Assembly (NCBI GenBank): GCA_019056595.1
Contig: CP036163.1
Coordinates: 1,860,001-1,924,000 of the forward strand
DNA: 64,000 nt
Source: Pectobacterium atrosepticum
GTDB taxonomy: Bacteria > Pseudomonadota > Gammaproteobacteria > Enterobacterales > Enterobacteriaceae
Direction: 5' to 3'
Under the pieces are notes generated by a model. The model did not search any database. It had not been told where the DNA came from and saw only the letters and a program-made list of their open reading frames with translations. The translations under genes and the position numbers were made by a program. Positions 56,864 through 64,000 of this stretch are shown piece after piece. Every line of letters starts with the position of its first letter. Within the stretch, counting starts at the first letter, position 1.

Positions 56864-57158
56864 TGTAGCCCGATCACTCTAACGATTTGTTTTATTAGCA
56901 GCAATTGCCATTTTCTTCGTAAAAACCCTTTTTTTAACCCTATCTGTAACTCATTGATTTTTAATCCTGTGAAATAGGCCAAATAAAAAGGGTCTGCGTT
57001 TAGGTAATATTTTTTGCGGTCATCATCTTTCACATGCAACTGTGATAGTCTGATTTTCATCAGTTTTCTGAAGATTATATTTTTCCTTATCAAATAGTTA
57101 GCCTGCGATTTATTAAGCTGGCGTCATGGCTATTATCTATTACGGAAGAAAATACATT
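56864..57158. promoter_or_regulatory. CRISPR leader and cas1 promoter region with two IHF sites
   Basis: This AT-rich region separates the leftward array from rightward cas1. Two perfect matches to the IHF consensus (WATCAA-N4-TTR) occur: 56947-56959 on the minus strand, 84 bp from the first repeat, and 57088-57100 on the plus strand. IHF bending is known to guide spacer integration in I-E and I-F systems. A dyad TCACA-N6-TGTGA lies at 57030-57045, and a TATATT at 57076-57081 could be a -10 box for cas1. Confidence 0.7.
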
Positions 57159-58139
57159 ATGGATAACGCCTTTAGCCCTTCGGATTTAAAAACCATTCTG
57201 CATTCCAAACGCGCCAATGTTTATTACCTCCAACATTGCCGCATTCTCGTCAACGGTGGCCGTGTCGAATATGTCACGGAGGAAGGAAACCAGTCTCTGT
57301 ACTGGAATATTCCCATCGCCAATACCAGTGTTGTGATGTTGGGAACGGGTACCTCCGTAACTCAAGCCGCCATGCGAGAGTTCGCCAGAGCGGGTGTGAT
57401 GATTGGTTTTTGTGGCGGCGGCGGTACGCCGCTGTTTGCGGCCAATGAAGCTGAAGTCGCGGTATCCTGGCTATCGCCACAGAGCGAATATCGACCAACC
57501 GAGTATTTGCAGGACTGGGTCAGCTTTTGGTTCGATGATGAGAAAAGGCTGGCCGCCGCCATCGCCTTCCAACAAGTGCGAATAGCGCAAATTCGTCAGC
57601 ACTGGCTGGGTTCTCGTCTGTTCCGTGAATCGCGCTTTACCTTTAAGTCCGATCATCTTCAGGCGCTTTTGGATCGTTATGAAAAAGGATTAACAGACTG
57701 CCGCACCAGCAATGACGTGCTGGTACAGGAAGCGATGATGACCAAAGCCCTGTACAAACTGGCCGCCAATACCGTGAGCTATGGTGACTTTACCCGCGCC
57801 AAACGCGGCGGCGGTACCGATCTGGCGAACCGCTTTCTCGATCACGGCAACTATCTGGCTTATGGGCTGGCCGCCGTCTCAACGTGGGTGCTGGGCCTGC
57901 CGCACGGATTAGCGGTGTTACACGGTAAAACTCGCCGTGGCGGGCTGGTATTCGACGTCGCCGATTTAATTAAAGATGCGCTAGTGCTGCCGCAGGCTTT
58001 TATTGCCGCGATGGAAGGCGAAGATGAGCAAGAATTTCGTCAGCGCTGCCTGACCGCATTTCAACAATCCGAAGCGCTGGATGTGATGATCGGCAGCTTG
58101 CAGGATGTTGCCAGCAAACTGAGTCAGGTAGCGCGATGA
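57159..58139 (+). CDS. cas1: Type I-F CRISPR integrase Cas1
   Basis: Cas1 is the integrase of CRISPR adaptation; with Cas2-3 it captures prespacers and inserts them at the leader end. The 326-residue protein is of the I-F type (cas1f). The metal-binding active site is seen as E191 (LVQEAMMTKALYKL), H255 (GLAVLHGKT) and D269 (FDVADLIKDALV). I chose the ATG at 57159 (MDNAFSPSDLKTILHSKRAN), the family's normal start, with GGAAG upstream; an ATG at 57126 is in frame but less likely. Its stop overlaps the cas2-3 start (ATGA). Confidence 0.97.
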   Translation: MDNAFSPSDLKTILHSKRANVYYLQHCRILVNGGRVEYVTEEGNQSLYWNIPIANTSVVMLGTGTSVTQAAMREFARAGVMIGFCGGGGTPLFAANEAEVAVSWLSPQSEYRPTEYLQDWVSFWFDDEKRLAAAIAFQQVRIAQIRQHWLGSRLFRESRFTFKSDHLQALLDRYEKGLTDCRTSNDVLVQEAMMTKALYKLAANTVSYGDFTRAKRGGGTDLANRFLDHGNYLAYGLAAVSTWVLGLPHGLAVLHGKTRRGGLVFDVADLIKDALVLPQAFIAAMEGEDEQEFRQRCLTAFQQSEALDVMIGSLQDVASKLSQVAR

Positions 58140-61100
58140 ACATTCTGCTGATTTCAGAATGCAATAAGCGTGCGCTGGTCGAAACTCGCCGGATACTGGA
58201 TCAGTTTGCTGAACGCAAAGGCGAGCGCAGTTGGCAAACCGCCATCACGCAGGAAGGGCTGAACACGCTGCGCAAGCTGCTGCGCAAAACGGCACGTCGC
58301 AATACGGCAGTGGCCTGCCACTGGGTTCGTAGCACAAACCACACCGAGCTGTTGTGGGTCGTCGGCAATCTGCGACGTTTTAATGCGCAGGGAAGTGTCC
58401 CCACCAATACCACCAGTCGGGATGTTCTGCGCACGAAAGATGAAAATCCGTGGCACAGCGCAGAAGTATTCAGCCTACTGGCCGCCATTGCTGGGTTATT
58501 TCACGATGTTGGCAAAGCCAATATGCTATTTCAAGCTGGCCTAAGCGGTACAGGCCCACGCAGCCAACCCTATCGACATGAATGGGTATCACTGCGACTT
58601 TTTCAGGCCTTTGTCGGTGAGCAGGACGATAAAGCCTGGCTAACCACGCTCAGCACGATTACCTCAGAAGCAGAAGTCGCGCTGCTGGCGACGCTGCAAC
58701 AGGATAAACCGACGTTCAGCGATAGTCCATTCCGTACCTTGCCGCCGCTGGCGCAAACCATCGCTTGGCTGATTGTTTCTCACCATCGGCTGCCCGTATT
58801 TAACAAATCGACAGAGCTTGCACCAAACAGCCGCCCTCCCCAGCTCGACTATGCGGAAACATGGTTAACCGACCATCTTTCTCCGCAGTGGAATGCACTC
58901 AACCATTGTCAGACCAATTGTTTACCGTCCGAGCGAGAGCAAAACTGGCAGTTCCCTAACGGGACACCGCTGCGCAGTACGGTCTGGCGCGAGAAGGCAC
59001 GAAAATTTGCGGGTCGCGCACTGAAGCTGCCCTCATTTATGCATTTCAGCCAGTTAGAGCAACGGTTGACCGTGCATCTGGCACGTCTCGCGCTAATGCT
59101 GGCAGACCATCACTACTCGGCAGGAGCGGCAACGGTTGGCTGGCAGGACATCACTTATCCTGTGTGGGCCAATACCGATCGCAAGACTGGGGAATATAAG
59201 CAGAGGCTGGATGAACACTGCGTCGGCGTTGGGCAAAATGCCTTACTGCTGGGGCGAAGCCTGCCGCACCTGCGTGACACGCTCCCCGCCATCACTCGCC
59301 ACAAAGGGTTCCGGCAACGTAGCACGCACCCGCGCTTTCGCTGGCAAGATCGCGCGTTCGACCTTGCCTGTTCCATTCGTGATGCCAGCAAGCAGCACGG
59401 CTTCTTCGGCATAAACATGGCATCGACAGGCAGGGGAAAAACGTTCGCTAATGCACGAATTATGTATGGCCTCTCGGATGAATCCATCGGCTGCCGCTTC
59501 TCCGTAGCATTGGGGTTACGCACGCTGACGCTGCAAACCGGCGATGCACTACGGCAGCGTTTGAAGCTAGACGAAGACGACTTAGCGGTGCTGATTGGTT
59601 CACAGGCGGTGCAAGATCTCCATGAAATGCGGCAGGAAAATGAGGCACGCCAACAAAACACGCCGCAAACTGGCAGTGAATCCGCCGACCCGCTGTTCTC
59701 TGAACATCAGTATGTTCGTTACGATGGCTCGCTGGATGATGGTCGGCTAAAAGCATGGCTGGAACGCAGCCCAACTCTGCATCAATTACTGAGTGCACCG
59801 GTGCTGATCACCACCATCGATCACCTGATGCCCGCCACGGAAGGGTTGCGCGGCGGCCACCAAATAGCCCCAATGCTACGGCTGTTAACCTCCGATCTAG
59901 TACTCGATGAACCGGATGATTTTGGTCTGGAGGATCTTCCTGCACTTTGTCGACTGGTTAACTGGGCGGGAATGCTGGGCTCACGCGTGCTGCTGTCGTC
60001 CGCCACGCTGCCGCCTGCGTTAATCCGTGCGTTGTTCGATGCCTATCTTGATGGCCGCGCCGCCTGGCAACAGGCTTACGGTACGCCAAATACGCCACTG
60101 AACGTGTGCTGTGGCTGGTTTGATGAATTTGACTGTCAGCATGAGCAATATGGCGACGTGAAAGATTTCATGGTCAGCCACGATGCGTTCGTTCATCAAC
60201 GGCTGAAAAATCTGACGAAAGATGAACTCCCGCTACGCTTCGCCACTATCGTACCGGTAAGCAGCTCCAGCAAAAACAAAGATGATGTTCATCTGGCCGT
60301 CGCGCAGGCGATTCATCCACGGATGTTCGATTTACATTCTCAGCACCACCAACAGCATGAAAACGGGAAAACCGTCTCGCTGGGGTTGGTCAGAATGGCA
60401 AACATCGATCCGCTGGTTGCCATCGCTCGACAGTTGATCGCTATCCCCTCTCCACCGGATACCTGCATTCATTACTGCATTTATCACAGCCAACACCCAC
60501 TAGCGATGCGCTCCCACATTGAACAGCGGCTTGATGCCGCGCTGATGCGTAACGATATCAATGCGCTGTGGCAAGTGGAGGAAATTCGTCAGGCGATAGA
60601 AAACTCGCCGCAACAGCATCACGTCTTTGTTGTTCTGGCAACCTCAGTCGCTGAGGTGGGTCGCGATCATGATTACGACTGGGCGATTGTAGAGCCTAGC
60701 TCGATGCGTTCGCTGATCCAGCTTGCCGGACGAATATTGCGCCACCGGCAGGATAAGCAGTATGTGCCTAAAGCCCCCAATATCTATCTGCTTAGCCACA
60801 ACATTCGAGCGCTTAGAGGGAAAGACATCGCGTACTGTAAACCTGGCTTTGAGTCGCAGGATGACAGTCTGGATACACACGATCTCCACCAACTATTGCA
60901 GGAAAAAGAGTACCGCCACCTCAGCGCCGCACCGCGTATCGTGCAGCCAACATCGTTTGCAAAGCCACTTTCACTGGTGGCGTTAGAGCATGCCGTGTTG
61001 GGGAAAACGCTGCTTGGCCTCAAAAATCAAAAACTCGATGACCTGAAACGCCCTCCCGCTGCCTTTTGGTGGCGCGCGCACCCGCATTGGAATGGCGAAC

Positions 61101-61432
61101 TACAGCGGCGTACACCATTTCGTCAATCAGCGAAAGATGAAGCGTACTACCTGTGGATCGCCGATGACGATGAAGAACCGGTTTTCATGGTGCAGGACGA
61201 TGGCCCGAGTGGCTGGAAGCAAAGCGATATTGCTCGCCCCGTCACGCTGGACATGGCAGAAGGCGTCAGTGCCTGGATAGAACAGGATTACCACGCCTTG
61301 TACCAACGGCTGGCGGAAGAAAAGCAGTGGGAACTGAGCTGGGTGAGCGCCCGCTTCGGCGAAATTCGTCTGCGGGAAGAAGAGGACTGGTACTGGCACC
61401 CGCTGTTAGGGGTGTTTGGCGCACTCAGTTGA
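58136..61432 (+). CDS. cas3: Fused Cas2-Cas3 nuclease-helicase of type I-F
   Basis: A 1098-residue Cas2-3 fusion, the hallmark of type I-F. Residues 1-95 form the Cas2-like part (MNILLISECNKRALVETRRI). The HD nuclease follows with LFHDVGKANM (H123, D124). The SF2 helicase has Walker A STGRGKT near residue 430 and the DExD-type box VLDEPDDFG near 590, and motif VI is seen as IQLAGRILRHRQ. It degrades invader DNA at targets bound by the Csy complex and also partners Cas1 in spacer acquisition. It starts within the cas1 stop. A strong 9-bp hairpin spans its stop codon. Confidence 0.97.
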   Translation: MNILLISECNKRALVETRRILDQFAERKGERSWQTAITQEGLNTLRKLLRKTARRNTAVACHWVRSTNHTELLWVVGNLRRFNAQGSVPTNTTSRDVLRTKDENPWHSAEVFSLLAAIAGLFHDVGKANMLFQAGLSGTGPRSQPYRHEWVSLRLFQAFVGEQDDKAWLTTLSTITSEAEVALLATLQQDKPTFSDSPFRTLPPLAQTIAWLIVSHHRLPVFNKSTELAPNSRPPQLDYAETWLTDHLSPQWNALNHCQTNCLPSEREQNWQFPNGTPLRSTVWREKARKFAGRALKLPSFMHFSQLEQRLTVHLARLALMLADHHYSAGAATVGWQDITYPVWANTDRKTGEYKQRLDEHCVGVGQNALLLGRSLPHLRDTLPAITRHKGFRQRSTHPRFRWQDRAFDLACSIRDASKQHGFFGINMASTGRGKTFANARIMYGLSDESIGCRFSVALGLRTLTLQTGDALRQRLKLDEDDLAVLIGSQAVQDLHEMRQENEARQQNTPQTGSESADPLFSEHQYVRYDGSLDDGRLKAWLERSPTLHQLLSAPVLITTIDHLMPATEGLRGGHQIAPMLRLLTSDLVLDEPDDFGLEDLPALCRLVNWAGMLGSRVLLSSATLPPALIRALFDAYLDGRAAWQQAYGTPNTPLNVCCGWFDEFDCQHEQYGDVKDFMVSHDAFVHQRLKNLTKDELPLRFATIVPVSSSSKNKDDVHLAVAQAIHPRMFDLHSQHHQQHENGKTVSLGLVRMANIDPLVAIARQLIAIPSPPDTCIHYCIYHSQHPLAMRSHIEQRLDAALMRNDINALWQVEEIRQAIENSPQQHHVFVVLATSVAEVGRDHDYDWAIVEPSSMRSLIQLAGRILRHRQDKQYVPKAPNIYLLSHNIRALRGKDIAYCKPGFESQDDSLDTHDLHQLLQEKEYRHLSAAPRIVQPTSFAKPLSLVALEHAVLGKTLLGLKNQKLDDLKRPPAAFWWRAHPHWNGELQRRTPFRQSAKDEAYYLWIADDDEEPVFMVQDDGPSGWKQSDIARPVTLDMAEGVSAWIEQDYHALYQRLAEEKQWELSWVSARFGEIRLREEEDWYWHPLLGVFGALS

Positions 61433-61439
61433 GTGCGCC
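61418..61439. terminator. GC-rich hairpin spanning the cas2-3 stop codon
   Basis: GGCGCACTC and GAGTGCGCC form a perfect 9-bp stem with a 4-nt AGTT loop over the cas2-3 stop codon. No T-run follows on either strand. It could attenuate read-through from cas2-3 into csy1, or form the 3' end of the minus-strand RNA described next. Confidence 0.55.
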
Positions 61440-61501
61440 GCTGCCTGTACGGCAGTTTACTTCATTTAGCCTACTTCTAAGCAGCCTATCCGGCTGTGTA
61501 G
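61433..61501 (-). ncRNA. Candidate crRNA-like guide: two degenerate CRISPR repeats around a 13-nt pseudo-spacer
   Basis: Read on the minus strand, 61501-61474 is a repeat-like unit (21 of 28 bases identical). Its stem CAGCC/GGCTG keeps pairing through a compensatory change, and its handle CTTAGAAG differs from the true crRNA handle by one base. A 13-nt pseudo-spacer, TAGGCTAAATGAA (61473-61461), follows. The second repeat-like unit (61460-61433) has the intact Cas6f stem CTGCC-GTACA-GGCAG. A minus-strand promoter fits just upstream: TTGAAA (61528-61533), 17 bp, TACTAT (61505-61510), with a start near 61498, at the first repeat. The layout matches CreA/CreR RNAs reported at other CRISPR loci. 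That this RNA is made and used by the Csy complex is inference. Confidence 0.65.
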
Positions 61502-61554
61502 GCGATAGTAATTTGAGGAGAATTGTATTTCAAACTTAATATTTAAATACCATT

Positions 61555-61583
61555 TTGCCTAGGATAAAAAAGTGTACTATTCT
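61555..61583 (+). promoter_or_regulatory. Promoter for the small ORF and csy1, overlapping a predicted guide target
   Basis: TTGCCT (61555-61560), a 17-bp spacer and TATTCT (61578-61583) form a plausible sigma-70 promoter that would start about 25 bp before the small ORF. The CC at 61558-61559 is a type I-F PAM. The bases after it, TAGGATAAA, match the pseudo-spacer seed TAGGCTAAA at eight of nine positions. A Csy complex bound here would cover the promoter. Confidence 0.6.
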
Positions 61584-61616
61584 CCTTATTGAACACCATC
61601 AAGAGGGGAAATGCTC

Positions 61617-61766
61617 ATGAAGCAGAGTCAAAGAAAAAAAACGGTGGTTATAGTCGTGCTCCTTCTTCTATCACCACCGTCAGTAACTTTTAATTTTTAT
61701 ATTGATATAGCTAATCAACCACAGCCATCAGTATCGTTGAGCGTATTGAAGACAAATCTTATATGA
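61617..61766 (+). CDS. Small hydrophobic protein inside the cas operon, candidate toxin
   Basis: A 49-codon ORF with a strong GAGGGG about 9 nt upstream of the ATG at 61617 (an ATG at 61611 is too close to that site). The product is basic at the N-terminus (MKQSQRKKT), then one hydrophobic segment VVIVVLLLLSPPSVTFNFYI, then a short polar tail ending LKTNLI. This is the form of many type I toxins, but no Hok-type motif is visible. It lies between cas2-3 and csy1, with its stop 31 bp before csy1. Its promoter carries the target of the adjacent guide-like RNA, so it is a candidate CreT-like toxin. It could instead be an untranslated leader. Confidence 0.5.
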   Translation: MKQSQRKKTVVIVVLLLLSPPSVTFNFYIDIANQPQPSVSLSVLKTNLI

Positions 61767-61794
61767 GATAACCCATTCAATCATTAGGGAGTAA

Positions 61795-64000
<2,206 letters not shown>

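Noticed and set aside
61433-61501. Ordinary second CRISPR array remnant
   Set aside because: The interval between the two repeat-like units is 13 nt rather than 32. One stem is kept by a compensatory change, and a promoter abuts it. Simple decay of a normal array does not explain these features, so I report it as a candidate regulatory guide instead.

Overview
The window looks like chromosomal DNA of a soft-rot enterobacterium of the genus Pectobacterium. The evidence is the familiar enterobacterial gene order (nsrR-rnr, yggS-proC-yggT-yggU-rdgB-hemW, lplT-aas-omr, lysA/lysR, dusA-pspG-qor-dnaB-alr-tyrB), protein sequences close to but distinct from E. coli, two ERIC elements, and a type I-F CRISPR-Cas locus with the repeat typical of Pectobacterium. 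The species cannot be fixed from the sequence alone.

Region by region: 1-2.5 kb holds the truncated 3' side of rnr and nsrR. 2.7-6.7 kb holds a chemoreceptor and a PAS-PAS-GAF-GGDEF diguanylate cyclase. 6.7-12 kb is the conserved yggR/yggS-to-hemW block. 12.2-16.7 kb is an AT-richer accessory stretch with a ParD/ParE-type pair (toxin cut short), a LysR regulator divergent from an MFS exporter, and small exported proteins. 17-21.4 kb carries an entericidin, elaA, lplT-aas and an OmrA/OmrB-type small RNA. 21.7-30 kb has a second chemoreceptor, a UxuR-like regulator and a cellobiose-type PTS/6-phospho-beta-glucosidase cluster with its LacI-type regulator. 30-36.5 kb has transport and lysine biosynthesis genes and a metallo-hydrolase/DsbA-like pair. 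36.6-39.8 kb is AT-rich and holds a frameshifted ATP-grasp gene and a DUF262/DUF1524 (GmrSD-like) nuclease. 40-51.3 kb is the dusA-to-tyrB block, interrupted by a cytochrome P450 gene. 51.5-54.4 kb holds an orphan Hcp, a probable antibacterial effector and two DUF1240 immunity-type genes, one of them frameshifted.

The right end is the CRISPR-Cas locus. A leftward array of 37 good repeats plus one degenerate terminal repeat (54615-56863) is followed by a leader with two consensus IHF sites, then rightward cas1, cas2-3, csy1 and csy2 (cut by the window edge).

The most interesting signal lies between cas2-3 and csy1 (61418-61798). Two degenerate CRISPR repeats on the minus strand flank a 13-nt pseudo-spacer, and a plausible minus-strand promoter would start transcription at the first of them. 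The pseudo-spacer matches a site with a correct I-F PAM (CC) inside a plus-strand promoter. That promoter drives a 49-codon hydrophobic small ORF and then csy1. This is the architecture expected of a CreTA or CreR type element, in which a crRNA-like guide uses the Csy complex to silence a small toxin and/or the csy genes.
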